This document shows, piece after piece, positions 9,700 to 18,923 of a stretch of 28,910 nt of DNA (positions within the stretch are counted from its first letter, which is position 1; each line of letters starts with the position of its first letter). The position numbers and the translations under genes are program-made. The stretch is from NCBI GenBank assembly GCA_033557685.1, contig JAWQRN010000497.1:1-28910 (forward strand), read 5' to 3'. Under the pieces are notes generated by a model, which worked only from the letters and a program-made list of their open reading frames with translations, searched no databases and had not been told where the DNA came from. Source of the stretch: Sperchopsis tessellata (lineage: Eukaryota; Arthropoda; Insecta; Coleoptera; Hydrophilidae).

Positions 9700-10980
9700 T
9701 TACATAATATTACACCATTTTTGAGGTTCTTGTTCTTTTTGCTCGACAATGCTACTCACATCCGAATTATCGAAAATATCATTCTTACTTTTATAACCTG
9801 TCAGTTTCGGTGTACTTGATGGCACCTCTGTTCTAGAAAAACGTGTCTTTAAATGCCCAATAGGGCTCGTGATTCTGGAAAATAGTCCAGGAGAATCAGG
9901 TTTACTTTTCTTCGCTCTTTCTGGAGATTCACTTTGATTTTTTCGTTTCACTCCAGAAACTCGTTCAATAGATGAACGAAGAGCAATAGAAGAACGAAGA
10001 GGAGGCAAAATTACATTGTCAGTGTTAAAATTTGTTTTTTCCATATTTGATTTAATAGCGATTTTGCGATAGTCATTTACAGATCTAATTGTTCGTCTTG
10101 AACTCAAACCCCTTAAAGTTTCTGCCAAAGTTCTATCTTTAAATGGATTAACAAGCGGGTCTGATCTGTTTAAAAAAAGTGGTGAATCACTACCACTCAA
10201 ATCAAAATCTCTTGTTGTTGCATCGCCACCTGCAACGGCTCTTGTACTCAAATTGCTCATTGAATCAGACTCAGTTTTCTCAGAATTTGTAGAGCCAACT
10301 TCTGAAGAATTTGCAGCGCTTACAGCCATGTCATCTAAATCATCGGCTACTTCAGAAGTAATAACAGCGGATACTGAATTTTCAGATTTCATTTCTTCTT
10401 CATAAATTTTGTCATCTCCATTTTGGTCAAGTACTGACTTAGGAGTCTTTGGCGTGGGAATATTACGTGTTTGAGACCGTCTTGTTTTGCATCTATTAAT
10501 AACTGGTGAACCTTTCATGGAGTCGATATCTGAATTATCGTCAAACTCCAATTCTGGATCTGGTTCTTCAAAATCCAAAACTAAGGGTTCCATCTCAGGT
10601 GTTTCGGATTCTTGAGAATCATTTACTTTTTCTGGTACTTCTTCTTCATTCTGTATTTGTACTCTAACTTCTGATTCAGAAGTTTCAGATGCGTTTTCTT
10701 GTAGAGTATTGTCTGTCAAGACATCTTCTTTGTGTGAGTTAGGTATTTCTTCTTTAGTTTCTGGTTCATGAGTGGAACCATTGGTTATTTCTGTGTTCAC
10801 ATCTTCTGCTGAAAACCCTTTCAGATCAGAATCCTCTGTGTCGCTAGGAACATGGGCCCCATTTGTTACAGCATTTGGTTGTTCTTCTGTATTCTGTACT
10901 TCCTCGACTTCAGCTACTGGTAGTTCAATGGGGTCTTCATCAGTGCGTTTTTTAGTTTTTTTGGTGGTTTTTTGACTCAT
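9700..10980 (-). CDS. CaaX-box nuclear protein, Kugelkern-like candidate
   Basis: An uninterrupted 426-residue frame, the only long open frame in the window. Residues 1-12 are Lys-rich; about 13-155 are strongly acidic and disordered. Residues 158-181 are basic with SP/TP sites (KTRRSQTR, PTPKTPKS). Residues 283-305 hold RTLAETLRGLSSRRTIR. Residues 344-360 contain a bipartite nuclear-localisation-like cluster (VKRK...RAKKSK). Residues 365-385 carry FSRITSPIGHLKTRFSR, and the last four are CNIM. A CaaX box ending in Met normally directs farnesylation. A nuclear signal plus farnesylated tail is the plan of lamins and of insect Kugelkern, but there is no lamin rod or Ig fold. The Kugelkern assignment is inference. 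The ATG is in good context (CTAAAATGAG) and lies 8 nt after a splice acceptor, so a 5'-UTR intron is likely. No introns interrupt the exon. It probably acts at the inner nuclear membrane. Confidence 0.85.
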   Translation of the reverse strand: MSQKTTKKTKKRTDEDPIELPVAEVEEVQNTEEQPNAVTNGAHVPSDTEDSDLKGFSAEDVNTEITNGSTHEPETKEEIPNSHKEDVLTDNTLQENASETSESEVRVQIQNEEEVPEKVNDSQESETPEMEPLVLDFEEPDPELEFDDNSDIDSMKGSPVINRCKTRRSQTRNIPTPKTPKSVLDQNGDDKIYEEEMKSENSVSAVITSEVADDLDDMAVSAANSSEVGSTNSEKTESDSMSNLSTRAVAGGDATTRDFDLSGSDSPLFLNRSDPLVNPFKDRTLAETLRGLSSRRTIRSVNDYRKIAIKSNMEKTNFNTDNVILPPLRSSIALRSSIERVSGVKRKNQSESPERAKKSKPDSPGLFSRITSPIGHLKTRFSRTEVPSSTPKLTGYKSKNDIFDNSDVSSIVEQKEQEPQKWCNIM

Positions 10981-10988
10981 TTTAGCTT

Positions 10989-11005
10989 CTGAAACAAAAA
11001 TAGTT
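10989..11005 (-). other. 3' splice site just upstream of the CaaX-protein start codon
   Basis: The minus strand reads CTATTTTTGTTTCAG, then 8 nt (AAGCTAAA), then ATG. The pyrimidine-rich run ending in CAG is a strong acceptor. It implies an upstream non-coding exon, so the intron would extend rightwards through the mobile-element cluster. The location of the first exon is unknown. Confidence 0.65.
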
Positions 11006-11156
11006 TGGTGAGATTTATGTTTCTTATGACAGATCAGCTGAATTAAGATATTAGGTTTTTTCGAAACTAATGGCCAATTTATATATTACATCAATTCGAA
11101 TATTCTTTGCTAGGAAATATTTATTCATTTATTTTGCATTCTTAAAATCCTTCAGA

Positions 11157-11700
11157 AATGGAATTGGAAAAAGAAGAATTACATATAATTTTTTGAATGA
11201 ATTTAAACTTGGACATTATGCATTTGAAACAGCATGCAATGTTAACCAAGCGCGTGGGGTAAAGGAACCACTTCAGAACAAACAGTTGATTTGAAAAGTT
11301 TAGGAGCGGAAATTGAAAGCTTTAGAGGAAGAAACCATGCTGTTGCGGAGTTGTAATAATTCATTTATAAACCTTTATGAATATAGTAAACTATCTGCAC
11401 AATAACTCAACCACGATGAAGCACCAAAGCATTTTCAAAACCAATAACGAGAACTGATCAACCGAAGAGTCATCTTGCTTCACAACGTAACACATACGTA
11501 ACTTCACATTTTGACAATTCAAAAAATTTTAGAGTTGGGCTTTGAACCGTTAACCTATCCGCCTTACTACACGATCTATCGCCAACCGATTTTCACCTTT
11601 TCAAACACCTCAATAACTATGTACGGCAAAAAAAATTCAATATGAAAAGCAGTAGAAAACACCCTTAAAGAATACTTGGACCTTATATATTGATACAGAT
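11157..11700 (+). pseudogene. Mariner transposase, multiply deleted
   Basis: The N-terminal helix-turn-helix region is in the frame ending at 11294: RITYNFLNEFKLGHYAFETA, then CNVNQARGVKEPLQNKQL. Right after the stop, KFRSGN continues the domain. The sequence then jumps to LNHDEAPKHF (about 11407-11440), and to NRRVILLHNVTH (about 11461-11495), where the second catalytic Asp is replaced by Asn. It continues through ILELGFEPLTYPPYY, and PTDFHLFKHLNNYVRQKKF carries the Asp of the third catalytic region. Gaps against a normal mariner of about 345 residues show at least two large internal deletions. It cannot encode an active enzyme. Confidence 0.7.
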
Positions 11701-11917
11701 ACAAATTACATTTTAACATGGTCAAAGGAATGAAGTCTTGAATTAATTAAAATAAACAAAGCTTTCTTTCAAATGATTAAAACACGTATATAAAGTTTCA
11801 TATCATCAAAAATACAGCAGCTTTTCAAGCTCAAATCGGAGAAAAATAGGATGTTTTATTAACCAGCCACAAAAACAGAAGCAATAATAAGAGTAAATTT
11901 ACAACAATACTTTACCT
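11505..11917 (+). repeat. Tandem duplication, unit 1 (mariner 3' half)
   Basis: First unit of a direct duplication. It holds the C-terminal transposase piece (PTDFHLFKHLNNY) and the 3' flank that ends in a GTTTTATTAACCAGCCAC-like segment near 11851-11870. Confidence 0.7.
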
Positions 11918-12345
11918 CACATTTTGACAATTCAAAAAATTATCGAGTTGGGCTACGAAACATTACTACATTTGCCTGACTACCCATCTATTGCCAACCG
12001 ATTTTCACCTTTTCAAACACCTCGATAACTATGTAATGTAGATAAAATTCAATATGAAAAGCAGTAGAAAACTCCCTTTAAGATTTCTTGGATTCTAATC
12101 TGCCAAAAACTCTTAAAAAATGATCAATTGATTAATAAGGTTTATTTAACTTGAAATTAGCCATTATTTTCAGAACATGGTCAAAGGAATCAAGTTTTGA
12201 ATTAATTAGAACAAACAAAGCTTGCTTTCAAATGATTAAAACACGAATATAAAAATACAGCATTTTTTCAAGCCCAAATTGGAGAAAAATGTTTTATTAC
12301 CCAGCCACCAAAACAAAAGCAACAATACGTGTAAATTTAGAAAAA
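11918..12345 (+). repeat. Tandem duplication, unit 2 (mariner 3' half)
   Basis: Second unit, again with the C-terminal transposase piece (PTDFHLFKHLDNYV near 12000). It has diverged from unit 1 by point changes and one insertion near 12125-12170. It ends near a GTTTTATTACCCAGCCAC segment (12289-12306) that matches the end of unit 1. Confidence 0.7.
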
Positions 12346-12696
12346 CCACCTCCGTTAACATAAGAAGATAAAATAATGTGTTAATAAGCTGGACAATTAT
12401 GTATATGTAAGTTAAACAGTTATGGAATCAGCCGGTAATTACCCTATTTTCTGTTGTGTAAGATGCACCCAGAATTTGGAACTCGGTATAATTACATACA
12501 AGTATTACATTCATGTATAAGATATTTGAGAGGCTAAAAGTGTGTCCCACTTACTTACTTACATGTACCAGAAAAGACAGTAATACCTTTAGTTACGTTC
12601 CCACTCTTGAAGATTGGACAAATTTAAGCCCTTTTTTATTTATTTATTACCCTACTCTACAGACCGAGGTTCATTTACTGAATAGGAATAGTCCCA
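12346..12696. other. Spacer between two DNA transposons
   Basis: AT-rich. A 72-codon frame at 12513-12731 runs into the terminal repeat of the next element and has no domain. Confidence 0.5.
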
Positions 12697-12698
12697 TA

Positions 12699-12728
12699 TA
12701 TAGGCGGACCAAAAATCACGAAAGGGTC
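12699..12728 (+). repeat. 5' terminal inverted repeat
   Basis: Imperfect inverted match to 13474-13502: TATATAGGCGGACC... against TATACAGGAGGGAT..., then AAAAATCACGAAAGGG against AAAAGTCAAAGGG. Confidence 0.65.
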
Positions 12729-12822
12729 TGAAGTTCTAATATACTTTTTTATTAATTTTCCTTTACATAGCCCTTGGAGATTAAACATGAAAAAATTCAC
12801 GACCAAACAGCAATCATAAATT

Positions 12823-13385
12823 ATGAAATTTTACTATCAAAACAAAGGTTCAAGAATTTTAACCGAACGAGCATATCGTCGTCACGCCATGAGAGATTCC
12901 CCAAGCGAATCAATGATTAGATGTTTGATTGGTCGTTTTGAGGAACAAGGTTCAGTAAGCGACCTTCCCCTAATGAGCAGACTACGCATGTTTAGAAATG
13001 AAGCCGCAGTAGAACGTGTAAGGGAGAGTGTTGTAGAAGACTCAAACACATCAACTTGAAGGCGATCTGGACAGCATGGATTCTCTCGGACGCCACTCGG
13101 GCGTATTCTCAAAACTTTGAAGTTTTCTCCGTATAAAATCCAGTTGGTGCAATACCTGAGGCCACCAGATTATGCCTATAAATTGCAATAAGACTCATAT
13201 TTCTTCCAATGGGGCTATCTCAAAGAAAAATTTTATGTCAACAAGCCTCAGATACTCCAACAGCTGAAGAACAAAATCATGTGAAACTAAAACACTAAAA
13301 GGCGTCATGGAAAACGTCTAAGAGCACATTTGAGCGAAGCAGAAACAGGCAGCCATTTACGAGATTTGATTTTTTACATCTAATG
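12823..13385 (+). pseudogene. Mariner-like transposase, internally deleted, in-frame stops
   Basis: From ATG 12823 the frame gives an N-terminal helix-turn-helix (FYYQNKGSRILTERAYRRHA, then MIRCLIGRFEEQGSVSD, and VERVRESVVEDSNTST). TGA 13057-13059 interrupts, but the same frame continues RRSGQHGFSRTPLGRILKTL and KFSPYKIQLVQYLRPPDYA. TAA 13189-13191 follows. The frame then resumes in the extreme C-terminal region (DSYFFQWGYLKEKFYVNKPQ), ending at TGA 13282-13284. Two frameshifts later a tail AHLSEAETGSHLRDLIFYI ends at 13385. The central catalytic part is missing, so only the DNA-binding and C-terminal parts remain. This helix-turn-helix resembles the domain that databases list as DUF4817. Confidence 0.72.
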
Positions 13386-13473
13386 TAAATTTATTTCCTA
13401 TATATACTATATATGATGGTATGGTATTGTAAACGTAAAACAAAAAATAAAGAAGTTAAGTTATTAAATATTG

Positions 13474-13502
13474 AAAGCCCTTTGACTTTTATCCCTCCTG
13501 TA
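13474..13502 (-). repeat. 3' terminal inverted repeat
   Basis: Reverse-complement partner of 12699-12728; it ends ...CCTCCTGTATA, with TA at the outer edge. Confidence 0.65.
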
Positions 13503-13504
13503 TA

Positions 13505-13689
13505 AAGTATATAGTGAATACATAAATAACTTATTACAGAGATACAATTGGGATTCTGTCATTGAAAATTAGTACTAAAATAACATATTTTGTAACGATG
13601 ACAATAGGGTTGATTATTCTATAATGTGAATGGTTATAAACATTCTGTGGATAGGTGAATAGAGAAGCACATTGATACGAACATTAGGC
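13505..13689. other. Boundary stretch left of a minus-strand retrotransposon
   Basis: May contain the degraded 3' end of the minus-strand non-LTR element. No motif is clear here. Confidence 0.35.
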
Positions 13690-14829
13690 AGATAAAATAA
13701 ACTGTAACGTCGAAAAGAGATATTTAGTACGTAGGAATTGACCAAGGATTTACCATATTTGAGGCGGGAATCAACATAGGCTTAATATACACACAAGCTT
13801 GCTTAAAGAGTAACTTCTTTAGATATTACAAAAAGTGCATATGAGAAACTAGCTGTTCTCTTTATGATATAATCTACTAATGTGTTTTCCAGTTGAGCTG
13901 TGCATCGAGTGTTATTTCTAAAAAAAGGTTATAGGCAGTAGAGGTAATAGTGTTATAATCATTATAATTTACTGTTAAGAGTTGTTGATTTTTCTTGCTG
14001 AATTTTATTATTTTTGTCTTATCTACATTCATCTTTAAGGGGTTTGCACAAAACAGTCTTCAAGTGCACGCAGACACACATTGATCTCGTCTCTAATTGC
14101 CTCGATCAATAGTTTCCTTATTACAACTGATGTATCATCAGCAAAAAGTGAAATGTGATGCTTGGATATAGTTGGTAGTTCATTTACATACAGTAGAAAC
14201 CTGAGGAACACCCCGTTTTATAACTACCATAAAGAGGTTGTAACACCACTGCTACACTTTGGTGTCGACCAGTTATAAATGTCATTAATAGCTTCAAAGA
14301 AAGTCCTCGAAATCCTGAGAGTTGAAGTTTTTTCATGAGTATTTCATAGTTTAAGCTATCAAATACACTTGTTCCTTTTTATTAAGTTCAGTGAGAATTT
14401 GCTGCAGTACCTGGTATACTGGGTGCACGTTGATCTCCTCTTTGCGAAGCCACTTTGCATCCATTCATTATTTTATGTTTATTTATGAAACCAGTCATTC
14501 GGTATAAAATGAGTTTTTCAATTATTTTTGAAACATATGAGGATAAGGCTATATAGGCCTATAGTTGGTAATCATCTTTGTATCACCTGTTTTTAAAATT
14601 GGTGTATTGAGCTGTCTTTTAGTTTATTTGGGTATATTCCAGAAAGAAAAATTCTATTGATTAAGAATGTTAAAGGATCCGCTATAACTGCACTTAGAAA
14701 TTTGAGTAAACTGATTGGAACTTCATCATATCCAACAGATTTTGTGTTATTCAAACCAAATATTGTATTTAAAACCTCCATAGGGTATGTTGGAAATAGA
14801 TAATTGTTGCTCTTTGGCAAACCAAGCAT
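13690..14829 (-). pseudogene. RT domain of a minus-strand non-LTR retrotransposon
   Basis: The minus-strand frame 14829-14593 starts with two or three mariner-derived codons and then reads LFPTYPMEVLNTIFGLNNTK, SVGYDEVPISLLKFLSAVIA and DPLTFLINRIFLSGIYPNKL, a classic RT beginning. Downstream frames give DTKMITNYRPI, a finger segment with KLQLSGFRG, GVPQ, and a catalytic-box region reading FADDTSVVIRKLL when the frame is followed. These are broken by many stops and shifts. Further down are NVDKTKIIKFSKKN and AYVDSRLKYG, belonging to the thumb and C-terminal tail. The matching upstream linker is at 15714-15990 on the same strand. The element is dead. Confidence 0.78.
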
Positions 14830-15712
14830 CTAGCCATTTTCGTAAGAAGTGAAGCGCTGCTCAGCAAATGCGTGTCCCATCGATGCAAATAAGTAGTAAT
14901 CGGATGCAGCCAAGTCTGATGAGTAAGCCGCAGAGTATTTGCCAACTAAACATCTCAACTGTTTCCTTGACCAGTTTTCCTGGTCGTTTTTCACGCAATG
15001 CTTAGTTCAAATCCATCATTTGTTGTCGGTAGCGATAAATATTAATGATTTCGCCAGATTTTAGCACCCTTTTGATCCCACCAAACACAGAGCGTTGTCT
15101 TCCATCCATAGCGATTTGGCCTTGCAGTCGATGTCACTGGTGTGCTTGGAATTACCCATGATCTCTTACACACAGGATTCTCGAAATATATCCATTTATC
15201 ATCGCCAGTCACAATGATTTTCTTTTGTACCTGGCGAGTAGCATTTCACAAGTCGTTTTTCGGTATTCCAGCTTTCATTCAGTTCATGTGGAACCCATTT
15301 TCCCACCTTCTGGATCTTTCCCATGGCTTTCAAACGTATGAAGACAGCTTCTTGTGTCACATTTAATTTATCCGCGAGTTGCCATTGTGCTTGATCGTCA
15401 TCCTCATCCAACAATACTTGCAATTCGGCGTCTTCAATCTTTCCCGGTGGTCTTCCACGTTCTTAGTTTCTCACGTCAAAATTTTTTATACCACTCAAAG
15501 CACTGTGATTTACCAAGAGCATGCCCACCGTAAGCTTCGATAAGCATTCGATGCGATTCTGCAGCAGTTTTCTTCGTAGTTTTCAGACACAAGATTCGCA
15601 TGTTCAACGCTATGAAAAAATATGTTATGGTATGAAACTTGTATTGTTGTGAGTTAAGTCTTTGACAAATGTAAACACAAGAAAAAGGCGCCAATGACGC
15701 ACTACATTGACA
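14830..15712 (-). pseudogene. Mariner transposase inserted in the non-LTR element
   Basis: Reading from about 15605 on the minus strand: a helix-turn-helix (KTTKKTAAESHRMLIEAYGG, HALGKSQCFEWYKKF), then in 15423-15199 a second HTH and linker (LLDEDDDQAQWQLADKLNV, AMGKIQKVGKWVPHELNE). The first catalytic region follows (VTGDDKWIYFENP). A deletion and frameshift remove the second Asp block. LAASDYYLFASMGHAFAEQR keeps an Asp of the third region, and RKWLDAWFAKEQ ends abruptly at 14830. The last 25 or so residues and a 3' terminal repeat are missing, and the sequence runs straight into RT coding DNA. The wording resembles the mauritiana/cecropia-type mariners. It has several stops and is inactive. 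Confidence 0.8.
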
Positions 15713-15713
15713 A

Positions 15714-15990
15714 CTAGAACAATCTATTAGCAAATTCCGGTTTCATATTTACAGACCTGGTAGCTGTGTTATACTTGTCAGTTTCCCAGGCATTTATTAA
15801 GAAATTATTAAATTTCACCAAGACATCTTCACCAGAATCACTTCCTTCTTTAAAAACATTTAGGTCCTTTCCTCTGGGTGTAAAAGTTGTGGCTTTTTTA
15901 ATGACCAATTGCCACATCGCTTTTAATTTATTAGATGCTTGTTGAATATATCGAGAGTAGCTTTCACATTTAGCTTTGTCTATGTATATA
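15714..15990 (-). pseudogene. Non-LTR ORF2 linker, upstream part of the split element
   Basis: The minus-strand frame from about 15990 reads ESYSRYIQQASNKLKAMWQL, VIKKATTFTPRGKDLNVFKE and VLVKFNNFLINAWETDKYNT, and stops at 15714. The ASNK-x-KAMW-x-(I/V)IKK and FNNFFIN-like patterns are typical of the linker between the endonuclease and RT domains of insect non-LTR elements. The next expected part, LFPTYPMEV..., begins at about 14820 after the mariner. The pieces are therefore one ORF interrupted by about 0.9 kb. The endonuclease itself is not found further upstream (to the right). Confidence 0.65.
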
Positions 15991-16974
15991 ATAAAAGGTA
16001 TAGAATAACAAGGATTTCTATGCCTAAGTAAAAAAATGATTCACAGTATAAATAAGTGATATCGAAAATACTAATATTCAATTGATGTAAAATGATATGT
16101 ATGTTTACTTTATAGATAATAAAAATTAAATGAAATGCTCAGATTTATATTCTTTGAAGAAGAATTATAAACATAGATATTTATTTAAATCGCTTTTTTA
16201 TCTTATCTTTACATAATGTAAATCAAACAATTTTTTTTGTTTTTTGTTAAAATAATGAAAATAGATGTATGCAAGTCTTGTTTAAAACTAACGCTCTTTG
16301 TTATAAATTATATTATATATAATTATATGCAGATTAAGACAGATGTTAAAAAACTTTTAGGGTTTCCGTTTAGAATCTAATAAAGATTTTTGCAAGGAAA
16401 GTTACATTTTGCTTTAAAACAGTATTTTAGAACCATTTCAAGCACATTAGATGGCAAAATGAAATCGGTCTTTTTATTATTGCAAAGAAGATTTCGATAC
16501 CTTATTAATTTGTAGTATACCTTAAATAAATAATTTTATTTACATGTACAAAAGAATTTCACTATTATTTAGATAACTCTGAAGGTCTAGTTAAAAAAAA
16601 TAATTGTGAAACATTAAATGATAGTTTAAATAAACAGTTGATACTTTTACGCAAAAAATTATAAAAAATAATAAAAAATACGCGAGTACAATTTGTCAAA
16701 ACATGACTTTTTCTGTCTGTTAATATAAGGCATGATAAAGAGAAATATACAATTGACTGGTAACACAAATATTGATTTTAAACGAAATTGCCATTTTCGA
16801 TAATTAATTGTTTGTTAGCTGCTATGAATGTTTATTTTAAATTACCTAAATTCTAATGCACTCTAAGCCAAGTTGATTTTAAATCAAAGATATATATTTC
16901 CAACATTTGTTGAATTACACTTGATTACACCGTTACTACTCATCTTGATATAGGTGTTGGATGAAATTTTGATT
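15991..16974. other. AT-rich stretch without a recognisable gene
   Basis: About 1 kb with A/T runs and stops in every frame. The minus frame 16565-16768 (67 codons) has no domain. Confidence 0.5.
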
Positions 16975-17400
16975 ACCATATTTCTAATCATAAGAGCCAG
17001 GTTGCTTGTTTTAGTTTTTCGTCAACTGTCAAAAATTCTGTAAATTTCTATGTTTTGAGGAAAATGATGGATACCTCTAGCTTAGTATAATTGAATTACG
17101 CTTGTTCATGCAACCATATGACCTCTGTTTATGGTTCAATAAATGTAGATGTTGCTTGGAATTGTTTAATGGAGAGTTTCTCTTGGTGTTTTGATGCAAA
17201 CTGTCCATTTGTAGCTATAAGGTATGCTGGTATGACGAGGAAGTAAAATTCGCTAGGATGAAAATGGACGATTCTCTCTAGTTGTTAAGAATCTTAAACT
17301 CAGAAGAGTGCAGAAATTTATTTTCGAAGGTAAAATATTAAATGTTATTAGCAAAGAAAAAACGTACATGCATGAACAGTATGATTAAGTCTAAAGGAGA
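16975..17400 (+). pseudogene. Endonuclease end and linker of another non-LTR element
   Basis: The frame beginning SNHKSQVACFSFSS looks like the end of an AP-type endonuclease, where a Ser-Asp-His is expected; here it reads Ser-Asn-His. It continues VKNSVNFYVLRKMMDTS, one stop, then INVDVAWNCLMESFSWCFDA and NCPFVAIRYAG. The last part fits the 'aromatic-Phe-Asp...Pro' start of the linker in many insect elements. Only two in-frame stops interrupt about 270 bp. No RT follows: the R1-type element begins about 50 bp downstream. Confidence 0.5.
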
Positions 17401-17439
17401 TAGCAGAGATGTAAATACTCAACTCGGTAGACAGAAAAA

Positions 17440-18745
17440 TAAGACAACTTAAGTTAAGTTGGAGAGCGATATTGTCGAGGATGAAGTGAGGGAGGCTGAA
17501 GCTTTAGTAGGCTATTTTCCACCGTCGCTGTTGACCAGGTTGCTATGCACAACAAAGCAGATGAGATAACGTTTGAAAGAGGAGGGACAGGAGCTGTTCT
17601 CGACCTCACCTTTTCAACAACAGACCTGACAGGAGATGTGACGAAATGGAGAGTATTGGACCAAGAATCTCTAATACATAGATTTCATGGTCGGGCGAAC
17701 GAACCAAAGAGGAACACAACAACAGAAGGAAAAAGGGTGGGTCTTAGGTAAGCTAGAGAACAGCCTGGAGTCAGGGGAAGCGATGGCCCAAACAGACATA
17801 GTTGAAGAACTAATAAAAATATTAAGAAGAGCTTGAGGTGCCTCTATGCCCAAGAAGCGACTTCCAATGGGAAGAAAGCAAGTGTACTGGTGGACAGGTG
17901 AGATCGCGGAACTTCAACTTCAACGAGAGGGATTAAAAACAAGAAGACGTTATCTCCGTGAAGTCAAACGGGAAAGGAACGTTGAACAGTACCGTAGGAA
18001 TGAAGAACCTGACAGGCGATATTCCGAGCCAAGAGAGAAGCGTGGCGAGCCTTTGCGCAGACATAGACCAGAACGTGTGGGGAGAGTTCTATAAAATTGT
18101 AGTAAAGAGATTCCGAGCTACGCCCCCACCACGGTTACCAATGGAAAGAGTAAGGGAGGTGAGACATTTTTATCCCGACTCATTACCTATTTGACTGAGA
18201 GCAACCACACGTGGAAGAGGTTGCCTCTATTCACGGCGGAAGAGCTCAGGGCAGCAAGTAGGAGGATAAAGTGCGGTGGTGCCGGGACCAGACGGAGTAC
18301 CACTGGACATCGCCAAAATATTAACTGAGGAGCAACCGACATTAGTGCTTCGTGTTATGAACAGAAACGTAGAGACCAGGATCTTCCCAGAATGGTGGAA
18401 GCGGGTGAGATTGGTGCTCCTGAGGAAGGGTGACAAACCTTTAACGGAGCCGGCATCGAGGTTTTGGCGGGGTCACTAGAAATTGCTCACACTCGTGGAA
18501 GGCTGGATTCCTGCCACAGGAAAATGACTATAAGAGTGTACTCTGCCTAGAGAATCATTTCTAGGGAGGTGACTCTGGTGGTAGCCGGCATCTCGCCAGT
18601 GAGACTGTTGGCCATGGAAAGGAAGAAAAATAGAGAAGGGCGGGCGAGCAAACGTGAATCGCCACAATACAGGCATGGCCAACAGAGTGGGAAGCAACAG
18701 AGAACGGGCAATGGATGATAAAATTAAAACCAGGGTGAAAAAAAA
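17440..18745 (+). mobile_element. R1-clade non-LTR retrotransposon, internally deleted
   Basis: Coding blocks in the order endonuclease end, linker, RT start and C-terminal end, all plus strand and markedly more GC-rich than the flanks. Most of the RT palm is deleted between about 18470 and 18560. It ends in an A-run at 18738-18748. R1 elements are best known from 28S rDNA, but the flanks here are not rDNA, so this is a dispersed clade member or a relic. Confidence 0.7.
17545..18740 (+). pseudogene. R1-like ORF2: endonuclease/RT polyprotein remnant
   Basis: The frame 17545-17751 holds the endonuclease C-terminus: ITFERGGTGAVLDLTFSTTD, then DVTKWRVLDQESL. After a frameshift, 17846-18094 begins with KKRLPMGRKQVYWWTGEIAE, the R1-type linker with its conserved 'YWW' stretch. 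Another frame continues VASLCADIDQNVWGEFYKIV. The RT start follows at 18250-18478: VPGPDGVPLDIAKILTEEQP, RIFPEWWKRVRLVLLRKGDK. After the gap, 18560-18740 reads VTLVVAGISPVRLLAMERKK and GQWMIKLKP, the usual R1 C-terminal region. The catalytic FADD box is absent. At least four frameshifts and one large deletion make it non-functional. Confidence 0.7.
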
Positions 18746-18923
18746 AATTTATCAATTTTGCATTTATATAAAAAATAAAATATGTATTCGTACTTGGGGT
18801 ACAGCTAATTACTAACTAGAGCAGTGCTGATGACATCTTAATGACATAAACACGGTGTCCACTGCAATTTCAGCTTGTTCCCAAATTTTACATTGCATAT
18901 TTGATCTCTGTATTTAATAGATT

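Larger units (their letters stand above)
11150..12345 (+). mobile_element. Deleted mariner with duplicated 3' half
   Basis: This mariner has lost most of its transposase and has its 3' part twice. The second block (11918 to about 12345) repeats the first (11505-11917) at an offset of 413 bp, rising to about 459 bp because of a roughly 45-bp insertion near 12125-12170. Shared landmarks include CACATTTTGACAATTC, CCAACCGATTTTCACC and ACATGGTCAAAGGAAT. I could not define terminal inverted repeats. Confidence 0.7.
12697..13504 (+). mobile_element. Short mariner/Tc1-type transposon with terminal inverted repeats
   Basis: About 808 bp, bounded by related inverted ends. The 5' end (12699-12728, TATAGGCGGACCAAAAATCA...) pairs with the reverse complement of the 3' end (13474-13502, TATACAGGAGGGATAAAAGT...). 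The shared skeleton is TATA-x-AGG-x-GG followed by AAAA and AAAGGG. TA dinucleotides at both ends fit TA-target insertion. It encloses one deleted transposase gene in the same orientation. Confidence 0.7.

Noticed and set aside
10772..10975. Plus-strand Ser/Val/Phe-rich 67-codon frame
   Set aside because: Antisense shadow of the acidic N-terminal coding region of the CaaX protein.
12513..12731. Plus-strand 72-codon frame
   Set aside because: Runs into a transposon terminal repeat and shows no domain.
18476..18755. Minus-strand frames opposite the R1-like element
   Set aside because: Shadows of the GC-richer plus-strand retrotransposon coding sequence.
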